From Burkholderia sp. Bp8963 (GTDB lineage: Bacteria; Pseudomonadota; Gammaproteobacteria; Burkholderiales; Burkholderiaceae), in assembly GCF_003854275.1 (NCBI RefSeq), contig NZ_QTQP01000040.1, forward strand, positions 1 to 64,000: DNA of 64,000 nucleotides, written 5' to 3'. A program made the translations under genes and the position numbers. Below are positions 7,030 to 17,700 of this stretch, in pieces. How positions within the stretch are numbered: the first letter of the stretch is position 1; each line of letters begins with the position of its first letter. The notes under the pieces are model-generated. The model searched no databases. It was not told the DNA's origin and saw only the letters and a program-made list of their open reading frames with translations.

Positions 7030-7051
7030 AAACAAACATACATGTTTGTTT
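7030..7051. promoter_or_regulatory. Perfect 10+10 bp palindrome, TetR/AcrR-type operator candidate
   Basis: AAACAAACAT, spacer AC, ATGTTTGTTT: every base of the ten-base arms pairs. A/T-rich palindromes of this size are typical of TetR-family operators near efflux or detoxification genes. It lies 70 bp before a signal-peptide ORF and a broken beta-glucosidase, with no regulator gene beside it. Confidence 0.55.
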
Positions 7052-7120
7052 AAACCCTGCCGTCGCTGACTTGGGAACCTTCGGGTCGGCGTGACACAGG
7101 CAACGACAAGGATTCACCCG

Positions 7121-7228
7121 ATGTTCAAGTTTCTCCGGGCAGGCTGGCTGTCCGCCACCTGCGTGGCCCTCGGCGCTGCTTTCGCGCTCGCGGCCGCTTC
7201 CCGCGCATTCCATGTGACACAGTCATGA
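7121..7228 (+). CDS. Short ORF resembling a bare signal peptide
   Basis: 35 residues, MFKFLRAGWLSATCVALGAA followed by FALAAASRAFHVTQS, preceded by AAGGA about nine bases upstream. It looks like a signal peptide without a mature domain, and its TGA overlaps the ATG of the GH1 remnant (ATGA). It may be the stump of a deleted exported protein, or a small coupled leader for the GH1 gene. No family recognised. Confidence 0.35.
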   Translation: MFKFLRAGWLSATCVALGAAFALAAASRAFHVTQS

Positions 7229-7735
7229 CTATTCCATTCTCGAACGATCGCCGGCGATTCTTTGGTCAGAGCACCGCCGTGATCCGCAGCGGGTTGCTGT
7301 CCGCGTGCGGCGGCGACATGAGCGGATCGCTCCCGACCTTCCCCGACGGTTTCGTATGGGGCGTCGCGACGGCGGCGGCACAGACCGAAAGCCGCGACGG
7401 CCGCGGGCAAAGCAATTGGGACGTGTTTGCCGACCAGCCCGGCAAGATCGCCGACGGCTCCACGAACGCACGGTGCATCGAATTCGAAAAGCGCTATCCG
7501 GGCGACCTGGCGCTTCTCGGGCAGGCCGACATCCAGGCGTTTCGCTTCTCGGTCGCGTGGCCTCGCGTGCAACCGGATGGCCCCGGAACAGTGAGCAAAA
7601 CGGGCCTGTCGACCTACGACCGCATGGTCGGCACCATGCTGGCGAACAACCTCACGCCGTACCTGATTCTCTTTCACTGGGACATCCCGGTCTGGGCAGG
7701 CGACTTCCGGAGTCGCGACATCGCGTATCGCCTGC
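7225..7735 (+). pseudogene. Beta-glucosidase (GH1), N-terminal fragment
   Basis: About 170 residues. An N-terminal DRRRFFGQST is a twin-arginine-like start. Then LPTFPDGFVWGVATAAAQTE, GRGQSNWDVFADQPGKI and LFHWDIPVWAGDF give the GH1 N-terminal signature, ending at SRDIAYRL. After about 7735 similarity stops abruptly, and the continuing frame is antisense phage DNA. The acid/base (NEP) and nucleophile (ENG) segments are missing. The matching GH1 C-terminus lies at 11424-11597 on the same strand, so one gene was split by a foreign insertion with loss of its middle. Confidence 0.8.
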
Positions 7736-8450
7736 CCGTCGAGGCCGCGGCCGTCATCCCAACAGCGGATGAACTCGCCTCGAAGGTCGGGAAGACGGAA
7801 CGTATTGCTGCCGTTGCCCGTGGAGAAGCAGCCGGTGCGGCCGTTGTGCCAATCGGCATCCGACACAATCGTGCCGCTTGCCTGCGCATAGGCCCAGAGG
7901 ACGGGATAGTCCACGCGCTTCAGTTCGGCACCATTCAGCTTCAGGTAGCCCACCCGGGCCGCTGTACGCGCTTCCCATACGATCTGGCCGATCTGAGCGT
8001 TGAGCAATGCCGCCGCGAACCAGGCGGACGTGATGAGCTTGTTCGAGCTGTCGCCGGCCGGCGAGGCGCCCGCCGCGCTCAGGCCGCCAACGTTGACGAG
8101 TACCGACGCGGGATCCTTGGCCGGCGCGACTAACACGCGGCCGCCGTTTTGCATGAGCGCCATATTGCCAACCGAGTAGCCGCTGCCACGTGTGATCGAG
8201 ATCGCATTCTGCGAACTGCAATATTTCCAGAGCCCTTCGAGATCTTGACGGGGCCGGTGAAGCGGGCGTCGGTGAGCGCTGCGTATCTGTTCGCCGCGGT
8301 CTTCGGCGTCAATGCGCGCGTGTCGTCGGTTCCGGCGTCGACCTCGGCCTGCGTCGCGATTTTGATTACGCCTTTCTGCTCCGTCGTCGCTGGCGGATTG
8401 AGGAGCGTCGTCGGCCCGAACGCCGGGTTCGAGATGTCGATCGATTTGAA
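7735..8450 (-). pseudogene. Phage tail-fibre (tail collar) gene fragment, frameshifted
   Basis: On the minus strand the first frame reads FKSIDISNPAFGPTTLLNPP, then EQKGVIKIATQAEVDAGTDD and LTDARFTGPVKISKGSG. At about 8225 it shifts to a second frame with GYSVGNMALMQNGGRVLVAP and FRLPDLRGEFIRCWDDGRGL. These are tail-fibre repeats and the collar-domain motif of P2/Mu-like prophages. The frame is broken once, and both ends are fused to unrelated sequence (GH1 at 7735, a plus-strand fragment at 8445). It is non-functional debris brought in with the insertion. Confidence 0.75.
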
Positions 8451-8561
8451 GACGGCAACAGCCTCGAGATCGAACCGTTGAAGGCGAGCCTGCGCGAGGT
8501 GAACGACTGGCTCGGGATAGAAGTCGTGCGCTTCAGGGACTTCGAGACGCCGACGGGCTGA
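8445..8561 (+). pseudogene. C-terminal fragment of an unidentified gene, probably phage
   Basis: A 38-residue open tail (FEDGNSLEIEPLKASLREVN, then DWLGIEVVRFRDFETPTG) ending TGA 8559-8561. It has no start of its own, abuts the tail-fibre fragment and is followed 30 bases later by a good terminator, as expected of a real gene's 3' end. I cannot name it. Confidence 0.4.
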
Positions 8562-8590
8562 CGCCCGACCGCGCAACCGGCAGAGAGAAG

Positions 8591-8623
8591 CCGCCGGGTA
8601 CTTCGGTGCCGGCGGTTTATTTG
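8591..8623 (+). terminator. Intrinsic terminator
   Basis: CCGCCGG (8591-8597), 11-base loop, CCGGCGG (8609-8615), then TTTATTTG. It fits as the end of the plus-strand fragment stopping at 8561. Confidence 0.7.
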
Positions 8624-9133
8624 AGTCTGGCGTCCGTGCGCGGGCGCGGCGGAATAGGGCGCCTCAGAGCGGCCGTTGGGCTGGCCGTCGGCGCACCTGC
8701 CGAGCCTGCTGCAGGGCCGTAGCGGGCCGCCTGACGCGCTGGGGAGGCATTAATGGAGCCGGACCCTGTCAGGATGCTGCTGATCTCGACCCCGCGCGCA
8801 GTTGTGCCCACGCCCCACCTGCCCGCAAAAACGAGCGTTTTTTTGCATACATGCAGTGGGCGCTCCAGCTCGGCCGGCGCGGGCTGTGCGGGGATCGATC
8901 GATTTTGATGTGCAGTTTTATGCACGTTGGTTATGCAGGCTCGAAAAAGCATTACCGTTTCAACAGATATCATCAGTAAGGGGTGAAAATAGTTGCATAC
9001 GTAAGTAACGTTTGCTAGAGTTCGCTGCATCTAGCCCTTGGCAGTACGCCGACGCACCATATCCAGCGCCGCGCCGAACCCTTGGGCTTTTTTGCGCTCT
9101 GGGGTCAGAAATAGACAAGAGTCGGGGACAACG
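8624..9133. other. Intergenic region before the NYN gene
   Basis: No gene I can support. Base composition drops to A/T-rich near 8900-9010, consistent with the NYN promoter region. A small Arg-rich minus-strand frame near 8755-8850 may be prophage-derived but has no recognisable domain. Confidence 0.35.
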
Positions 9134-9913
9134 ATGCCAACTGCGATCCTTATCGACGGCGCATTCTTCATCAAGCGCTTCCGCGCCATCGAGCCGCAGA
9201 ACGCGCACAACGCGCGGCGAGCTGCCGAATGCGCACACCGATGGGCATGCGCCCACCTCACACCACCGACTCGACCCGGGCGGCGAAATCCTGGCGAGGC
9301 TCCAGATCCTGATCGTCAGCCAGTTCGTCAGCAACGACACGAGCTGTACCGCATCTTCTTCTACGATTGCCCGCCGCTCGACAAGAAGATGCACAACCCG
9401 ATCAGCAAGCAATCGGTCGACTTCGGTAAGTCGAATGAAGCAGCATTCCGACTCGAGTTGCACGAGCACCTTCGCGGCAAGCGCAAGGTCGCACTGCGCT
9501 TGGGCCATCTGTCAGCATTCACTCAATGGATCATTAAGCCGGACAAGGTCGCGGCGCTGCTGGCGGGGCGCATTGAGATGAAGGACATTACACCCGACGA
9601 CGTGACGGTGGACGTTCGCCAGAAGGGTGTCGACATGCGGATAGGTGTAGACGTGTCGTCACTTGCGTTCAAGAAGCAGGTCGACCAAATCGTATTGATT
9701 GCAGGTGATGCCGATTTTGTTCCTGCAGCGAAACAGGCGCGCCGTGAGGGAATCGACTTTATCCTCGATCCAATGTGGCAGCGCATCCCGCCGAATCTCA
9801 ACGAACATATCGACGGGCTACGATCGACCTGCCCACAACAGCGCAGACCTGGTCTACAGCCGGCTGCACAGCAGGCACAACAGGCCCAGCAACAACCCGA
9901 CCCGGAGGAGTGA
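9134..9913 (+). CDS. NYN (PIN-like) domain protein, LabA/DUF88 type
   Basis: 259 residues. The opening MPTAILIDGAFFIKR carries the first conserved Asp of NYN ribonuclease-fold domains. HELYRIFFYDCPPLDKKMH follows, and the second acidic cluster lies in VLIAGDADFVPAAKQARREG. The C-terminus is a Gln-rich tail. Members of this family are predicted or shown to cleave RNA and often sit in mobile or defence islands. The stretch at about 25-70 is Arg/Pro-rich and poorly conserved, so a compensated frameshift there is possible. Start ATG 9134 follows GGGGA. It converges with a P-loop ATPase remnant, and both sit inside the insertion that splits the GH1 gene. Confidence 0.8.
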   Translation: MPTAILIDGAFFIKRFRAIEPQNAHNARRAAECAHRWACAHLTPPTRPGRRNPGEAPDPDRQPVRQQRHELYRIFFYDCPPLDKKMHNPISKQSVDFGKSNEAAFRLELHEHLRGKRKVALRLGHLSAFTQWIIKPDKVAALLAGRIEMKDITPDDVTVDVRQKGVDMRIGVDVSSLAFKKQVDQIVLIAGDADFVPAAKQARREGIDFILDPMWQRIPPNLNEHIDGLRSTCPQQRRPGLQPAAQQAQQAQQQPDPEE

Positions 9914-9977
9914 ACTGCCACCGGCGTCGAGGTAACGCGGTTCCGGCCTGTCAGACTGGCCGTCAGTCACTACCAGA

Positions 9978-11241
9978 TCAGGTCAATCTGACAATGGTGT
10001 CTGACCAGCGCATGTAAAAAAGCATGTAGGGATCTCGAATGTTCAGGACTTCATTGTCGCTGTCCCATTCGATCAACACCTTCGACTGACCGTCGTTCGC
10101 AAGCTGCGCGATGTGCAAACAAGCGCCTGACGTGCTTGAGCCTGATGGAGTCGTGGTTTTGCACACATCGCCGATGCGCGCGAGTAACTGCGAGTACGTA
10201 AATCGAAACTGTGGCGGATCTGCGGCAAGCGCGCGGAGCACAATCGTATATACGTCGCCGTTATCCCCGTCGGCCAGACGGTAGTTCAACCGCTCTGTCC
10301 CACCCGTTTTCGGGCCTTCGCGCAGTTTCTCCATGGTGCTAGAGAAGTCGGTGCTGGACGTTCGGCTGCAGACGTCCTTGATAAACTGCTTGTCGTCCGG
10401 CACGTTGAGCGGCGGCTGCCTAGTTTCGCGTGAGTCGAGCTGAAAGCACGCATTGAGACATATCGACTGCATGAGCTGCGGCGACCCCGCGGCTTCGCCG
10501 GCGAATGCCGCCATGAGTCCAGCGTCGACGTTCAGGCCGAGCTCGGCGAATCCGCGCTCGGCGATCTGCGTCAACGTCGGCGTATCCCAATAGTCGAAGT
10601 CGATGGCTATGAATCGGCCTTGCAGGTCGGGGTTCGCGCGAAGCATGTCCTCAGAATGATACGGAACCGACGCACCGACTATTTCGACGCCCTTGTCGAT
10701 CGCTTCCTTGATCTGTTCGGCGACTTGCTTCTGCACGTCGCGAGGGATGTAGTGAAAGTCGTCAATGAATACGACAAGGCCTGTCCCGGCAAGCTCCTTG
10801 ATCAGCAACTGTAAGGTGATCATATGCGACCGCCGCGATGGTATCTACGGACTTTGTGCCGGACGCGTGTGTGACGTTGCCGTTCAGTTCGACGCTGGCA
10901 CCGAAAAGCTTGAGTTGTCCCTTGCCGCCGCCAGTTCCAGACGTCGAACTGTTCGCTTCCGCCGACGACGTCGTTGGGACAGTAGTGCCGATCTGGTGAA
11001 ATACTTTCAGCCAGAGTTGATCTGGCGATTGCACACCCGCGCCCGTAACGGACACGAGGTTGTCGGCACCGACTACGTTGCGGACGAAAACCGTCTTGCC
11101 TGACTTTGAGGGCCCCGAGATCGTGATCAGCAAATGCTGCTCTCGTGCATCCCTGAACGTCTGTTCTCGGCGCTCGAGGTGATCTCGAACGAAGGTAACG
11201 GTGGGCGTTTGCCCAGGGGTGAAAACTTCAGTCGCCCGCAT
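9978..11241 (-). pseudogene. P-loop AAA/STAND-type ATPase, interrupted by a frameshift
   Basis: Upstream frame (11241 to about 10830): start MRATEVFTPGQTPTVTFVRD, with GGAGA eight bases before it, then Walker A in GPSKSGKT and QSPDQLWLKVFHQIG. Downstream frame (10823-9978): Walker B in LVVFIDDFHYIPRD, then an arginine-finger/sensor-like region and a helical C-terminus ending MLFYMRWSDTIVRLT. The two halves join naturally if one base is gained or lost between about 10815 and 10840; the upstream frame otherwise ends at 10762. An internal ATG at 10823 could allow separate translation of the second half. The exact family is not recognised. Pairing with a NYN gene suggests a defence or toxin context, but this is inference. 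Confidence 0.65.
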
Positions 11242-11423
11242 GGACTGGCTCTCCATATAGTGGTGCACAGTCATCCATCGGACGGGCTGTTGGTGCAAGC
11301 AATCGCTGTCTAACTTGCGTTGGAAGACTGGCGGAGATCCGCGCCGGATGCTGCTCAAAATTTCCGCAAAATGTTAGAGAGGTTTGTGTAATGCTTTGAT
11401 TTTCCTAGATTTTGGATCCGTAA

Positions 11424-11597
11424 GGCGTGCGGCTTGGCGGGGTGTTCTATTGGGCCGGCCTCGACAGTTGGGAGTGGGGCAGCGGGTTCACGAAGAAATT
11501 CGGCCTGATTCACGTTGACCCGAACACCCAGCAACGCGTCCCGGAGCGCAGCCTCGCCTACTATTCGCGCTGCATCGCGGCCAACGCGGTCGCCTAG
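11424..11597 (+). pseudogene. Beta-glucosidase (GH1), C-terminal fragment
   Basis: 57 residues after an in-frame TAA at 11421: GVFYWAGLDSWEWGSGFTKK, then FGLIHVDPNTQQRVPERSLA and YYSRCIAANAVA. This is the GH1 C-terminus, including the W-x-x-x-D-x-x-E-W aglycone/glycone subsite block. It matches the N-terminal fragment at 7225-7735 in strand and family. About 230 residues of the middle are absent. No start codon or ribosome-binding site is present, so it is a relic. Confidence 0.8.
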
Positions 11598-11797
11598 GCG
11601 CGATCGCGCTGGCGCCGGCCAATCCCGGCCCGGCGCGCCGCGCGTGCATACACGCGACATACGGCTCCGCAAGAATTCCCCCATCGGCTGTCCGGCGCCG
11701 TGCCGGTTCCGACCCGGTCGCCACACAGAAATGCGATATCCCGCGAGCCGCTTCGTCAGGGCGTTAGATGACGGATGTTGCTAACGGGGAATTCGCT

Positions 11798-14700
11798 ATG
11801 AGCGGTCGTACGCAGAGGCAGTCGAAATCGGTCCAATCCGCCGCGCAAGCGCGCTTGCTTCGGGTCCGCCCGCTGTGTCATGCGATCGCGCTGATGCTCG
11901 CGGCGGGCGTCGGCGCGCATGCGCACGCGGCGGGCATCATGAATCTCGGGCAGGCCACGGCGCGCGCGTCCGGCGGCGGCACGGGCGGGGTCGGCGGCGT
12001 GCCGGGCATGCCGAACCTCGGGGTGTCACCGCAGCAGGCGCTGCAGGCGAGCCAGCCGTCGATCCGCAACCTCGGGCACGCAGCGCAGGCGGTCGCCGCG
12101 CAAATCGCCGCGCAACAGAGTGCGGCCGCGGCTGTGGCCGGGTTGCCGTCGACCGTGCCGAACGGGCTCGTGCCGGGCGGCCTGCAGGTGGCTCCGGGCA
12201 TCACCTTCGTGACGAACGACAAAGGCGACCGGGTCAGCCAGAACACCGACGCGAGCAATCCGCTGTTGTGGGTCAACGCGAACGGGCCGCAGCAGACGAT
12301 CGACAGCAGCGGCCACGTGAACGTCGACGTGAAGCAGACCGGACAGAACGCGGTGCTGACGTGGGAGACGATGAACGTTGGCCGGCAGACGACACTGAAC
12401 TTCGACCAGTCGGCAGGCAAGCAGACGAACGGCGCGAACAACTGGGCGGTGCTGAACCGGATCAATGATCCGAGCGGGCGCCCGAGCCAGATTCTCGGCA
12501 ACGTGAACGCGCAGGGCGCGGTGTATGTGATCAACCGCAACGGCGTGCTGTTCGGCGCGGGTTCGCAGGTGAACGTGCATTCGCTGGTGGCGTCGTCGCT
12601 CGACCTGCTGAACATGAACGACTACAACCAGACGTTCGTCAACCGTCTCCCGGTGGTGGTCGGCAACATGATCCAGGACGCGGCCGGCATCGCCGCGAGC
12701 AACCAGCAGTTCCTGAGCCTGCCGGCCGGCACGACGGGCGGACTCGCATATCCGGCATCGGGATCGTCGGGGACGGTGCAGGGCGTGGGTGGTGTGCCGT
12801 ACGAACTGCTCGGGCTCGGCAATCAGGTCGGCGTGAGTTCGCTGAGCCAGTATCAGCCGCCTGGCGACATCACGATCGAGCCGGGCGCATCGATCACCAC
12901 GCACATCAACGGCACGATCAGTGACGGCGGCTTCGTGCTGGTGGCAGCACCCAACGTGAGCAACGGTGGGCACATTACCGCGACCGCCGGCCAGGTGGTG
13001 CTGGCCGCGGGCGTCGGCGTGAGCCTGCGGCCGAACGTGGACAACCCGCAGGTGCTGCTGCCGGAACTAAGCGGCAGGATCATGATTCCGATCGACCCAT
13101 ACACGTCGATCGATCTCACACCGCCTGGCACACTGACCAATACCGGGATTATCGAGGCCGCGCGCGGCAACGTGAACCTGCTAGGCAGCCGCGTCGCGCA
13201 GAACGGCGTGGTGGGCGTGACGACGAGCGTGAACGCGCCGGGCACGATCACGATCTCGACGGTCGACGAATACAACGCGAACAACCCGGCCGGCAATGCG
13301 TATCTCGGCAGGGGCTTGCTGACAGCGAGCGACGGATCGGGCGTGAACGACACCAACCGCGCAGGATTGCTGAGCTTTGGCCCGACCTCGGTGACCGCCG
13401 TCCTGGCCGATCAGGACGGCCAGACGGTGACATCGTCGCCGGGCACGACCTTCACGCCCGGTGCGCTCAAGGTGACCGCCGGCTCGGTCTGGTTCCAGGG
13501 CGGCTCGCTCGTCGAGGCGCCGGGTTCGACCGTTTCCGTCGCGGCACTGTCCGCCACGACTTACGCACCGTCGCCGGACATCCAGGCCGTGGGCGGCCGG
13601 ATCTACGTGGACAACGGCGCGACGATCGACGTATCGGGGCTCGCGAACGTCGAACTGCCGATCTCCGATACGCTGGTGACGGTCGGCCGCGTCGGCCTGA
13701 ACGAGCTCGCGGATTCGCCGCTGCTGCGCGACGGTTTCCTGTTCGGACTGAAGAATGTCGTCGTCGACAGCACGCTGACCGGCACGCGCAGCGACGGCGT
13801 GCAATGGGTCGGCAGCCCGATCCTGAACCTGTCGGGCTACGTGAACCTGATCCCGCGCACGGTGGACCAGCTGCTGATCAACGGCGGCACGATCACGCTC
13901 GCGGGCAACGATGTGATGACGGCGCAGGGTTCGTCGCTGAATCTGAACGGCGGGTACATCCACTACGACGGCGGGATCGTGAACACGACGCGCCTCGTCG
14001 ACGCGAACGGCGCGCTCGTGCCGATCGGTCAGGCGAGCCCGTACGACACCTACGTGGGCATCGCCGGCCAGTTCACCGAGACTCACCCCCGCTGGGGCGT
14101 GACGAAGACCTGGTACAACCCGCTGCTCTCCGGCGGCATGTTCGCGAGCGACTACATCGTCGGCGGCAACGCCGGCACGTTGAACGTATTCGCGTCGCAG
14201 GCGCTGGTGCTCGACGGCGACATCAGCGCGCAGGCGTTCGCCGGATCGAAGCAGGTGCAGGGCAATGCCGAGCCGACGGGCGGCACATTCAGCCTCGGCG
14301 GCAACGCGCAGCTCACGCAGGGCAACTCCGCGACGACGTCGGGCGATCAGAGCCTCGTGATCCTTCAGCCGCAGGCGCCGCAACTGGACTCCGTTGCACC
14401 CGGCTTCGGGATCGCGACACCACTTGACCGGAACGCGCTGAATGCGCTGCCCGACACCGATCCGGACAACCTGCTCGCGACGCACGTCGTGCCGGTCGAC
14501 ACGCTGAACAGCGGCGGATTCTCGAAGCTCAACGTCATCGAGGACAAGATGGGGGGCAAGGGGTATGTCGTCACGGACGGGACGCAGCTGAAGCTGCAGC
14601 CGGGCGGCAGCATCACGCTCGCCACAGGCGCGCTCAGTAAACGCCCGATCACGGTGCTCGGGGATCTGGTCGTGCCGTCGGGCACGATTGCGCTGTCGAC

Positions 14701-17700
14701 CGCGGGCGACATCGTTGTGGGCACCGACGCGCTGCTCAGCGTCGCCGGCCAGTGGGTCAACAACGACACGCAGACCGCGGCCGGCACGACGCCGGGCGGC
14801 AGCCACTACGTGAACGGCGGCAGCATCACGCTGTCGGCCGGTGGTGGTGTCGACCTGCAGGCGGCCAGCGTGCTCGACGTGTCGAGCGGCGGGCAGATGC
14901 TGTCGAATGGCCGGCTGCTGTCGAGCAACGGCATTCCGGTCGGCAAGGGCGGCAACGTGTCGCTGATCGCGGACGCGAACCCGCTGTCGTACCTCGCGCC
15001 GCCGCCGGACGTCAACCTGAAGATGGACGGCACGATCCGCAGCTTCGGGTTTGCCGGCGGCGGTGCGCTGACGTTGCAGACGTCGGGATTCCAGATCGGC
15101 GGCGACGCGGCGTCGGCGCCCGCGTGGGCGCTCGCGTTGCCGACCGATTTCTTCGCGAGGCAGGGCTTCGGCAGCTATGTGCTGAAGGCAATGTTCGATG
15201 CGAGCGTGGCACCGGACACGACGGTGTTCGTCACCCAGCAGAACCTGATTCCGAACGTGCCTGCGCTGCAGCAGGCGGCGAGTGGCGCGAATCTCGCATC
15301 GGGCGGCCTCACGTCGATCGGCGCGATCGACGCGTATCACCGGCAGCCGACGAGTACCGTGCTCACCGGCGGGAACTACCTGTGGGCCGGGCCGAACTAC
15401 CTCAACATGACAGGGCTTTCGGCCGGACCCGTGCCGATCTACCCGGACGCGACCGGCCGAGTGATCGTCGGTCATGGTGCGTCGATCGTCACCGATCCGG
15501 GCGGTAGCATCGGGCTCGGTTCGCCCGTGCAGGTTACCGTGCTCGGATCGCTGGTGGCGCCGGGCGGCGCGATCACGCTGAGCGCCGACTCGCACACCAA
15601 CAGCCCGTACTCGCAGAGCGGACAGTTCGACTCCGGCTATGCGAGTGCCGGCAAGTCGGTGTGGCTGGGATCGGACGCGGTGCTCGACGTGTCCGGGGTC
15701 GCGCTGACGAACCCGCTCGCGGCGCCGGTGAAGAACGGCCAGACGACCTACCTGCCCGTGACGGGCAAGGTTCTGCCGGGCGGCACGGTGGCGCTGTCCG
15801 ACGATTCGGGTTACGTGGTCACACAGGCGGGTTCGAAGATCGACGTGTCGGGCGCGTCGGCGAACTTCGACCAGTTGCAGGCGAACGGCACGTACGCGTC
15901 GCAGCCGGTGTGGAGCGATGCCGGCTCGATCGCGCTGGCGGTGTCGCAGGGCCTGTTCCTCGACGCCACGCTCGACGCGCATCCCGGCGCGGCGCAGGCG
16001 AAAGGCGGCGCACTGACGATCCTGCCGCGTCAGAACTACAGCGGGATCGGCGCGACCGCGCTGGTCGTGCGGCAAGGTGGCACGCTCGTGCCGGCCGGAT
16101 TGACGCCTGGTCAGGATTTCGCGACGGCGATCGATCCGACGACCGGGCTGCCGCTCGTCACGAAGGGCGGCGTGATCCAGTTCGCGGCCGATCGCCTGAA
16201 TGGCTCGGAAATCGCCCGTCTCGTGCTCGGCGATGCGAACGTGGTCGGCAGCCCGGTTCCGATCGCCTTTGCCGGCGACGTCGATCTGAAGCTGGCGGAA
16301 TCGGTGATCGTGAATACCGGACGCATCGCCGCGATCAGCGACGCGCAACTGAATACGCTGCTGTCGACGGTGCCGCCGCAACCCGACCCGAACTCGGCCC
16401 CGACGCCCGTGCTGCCGACCCTGCTCGCGCAGCCGCAACACGCGATCGGCAGCACGGTGACGATCGATGCGCCTTATGTCGCGTTCGCCGGGCCGGCGAT
16501 CACGGGATCGTCGGCGCAGTTCAGCCCGGTCGCCGCGGCCTCCGATGCGACGCTGAACGTGAACGCCGCGTTCATCGATCTCGAGAACCAGTTCCAGCTC
16601 AACAACTTCGGCAATGCGAACTTCACGAGCCGCGGCGACATCCGGCTCAGCTCGACGAACCCGCCGCTCACGACGAATGCGTCGCTTGCGCCCGGCAAGC
16701 TCTATACGCCCGGCAACCTGACGTTCAAGGCGGCCGACGTGTATCCGGCGACCGGCAGTACGTTCATCGTCGACGCCGTTGGCCCGACCGATCCGGTCAC
16801 GGGCACGCCCGCGCCGACGACGGTCACGTTCGCGTCGAACGGCCCGTCGGGCACGCCGCTGTCGGCGGGCGGCACGCTGCTGGTGGACGCGACGAACATC
16901 GTGCAGGGCGGCACGGTGCGCGCGCCGTCGGGCACGCTCGTGTTCGGCGTGGGCGACCCGACGAACGCCGCGACGAAAGCGCAGTTCGACAACTTGCCGC
17001 TCGTCGTGACCGATTCGGTGACGCTGGCCAACGGCAGCGTGACGTCGGTCTCGAACAGCGGACTGACGCTCCCTTACGGCACGACCCTGGACGGCGTCGA
17101 GTGGCAGTTCAACCCGTCGGCGGCCGATTCCCGCGCGGACCTGACGGCGCCGCCGGCGAAGACCATCGGCGTGAACGGCAGCCGCGTGGCGCTCGACAAG
17201 GGTGCGACGATCGACCTGTCGGGCGGCGGCGGCCTGCAGGCGGCCGAGTGGGTGCCGGGCACGGGCGGCACGCGCGATGTGCTGTCGCAATACAACGTCA
17301 GCTATGCGACCAACGCGTCGGGTGTCGCGCTACCGGTGAACGTCGGGGCGAGCAACGTCTATGCGATCGTGCCGGGCGCGCAGTCGCCGGTCGCCGCTTA
17401 CGATCCGGTATTCGCGCAGACGCTGCAGCCGGCGACGAACGCGAACGGCACGGTAGGCTCGCAAACGCTCAGCGCAGGCGTGGGCCAGGCGTCGCTGACG
17501 AGCGCGGTCGGGCAGGCCGTGTATCTGTCGGGTGTGCCGGGGCTCGCGGCGGGCTATTACACGTTGCTGCCGGGCAAGTACGCGACGCTGCCGGGCGCGT
17601 ACCGCGTGACGGCGTCGAGCATGACGGGCAACGTTGCGCCGGGCGCGAGCAAGGTGCTGCCGGACGGCACTGTGGTGACGTCCGGTTACTTCGCCGACGC

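Noticed and set aside
13181..17290. Minus-strand open frame of 1369 residues opposite exoprotein 1
   Set aside because: Arg/His-rich shadow of a strongly codon-biased gene: no ribosome-binding site, no domain, and similar shadows lie opposite exoproteins 2 and 3.
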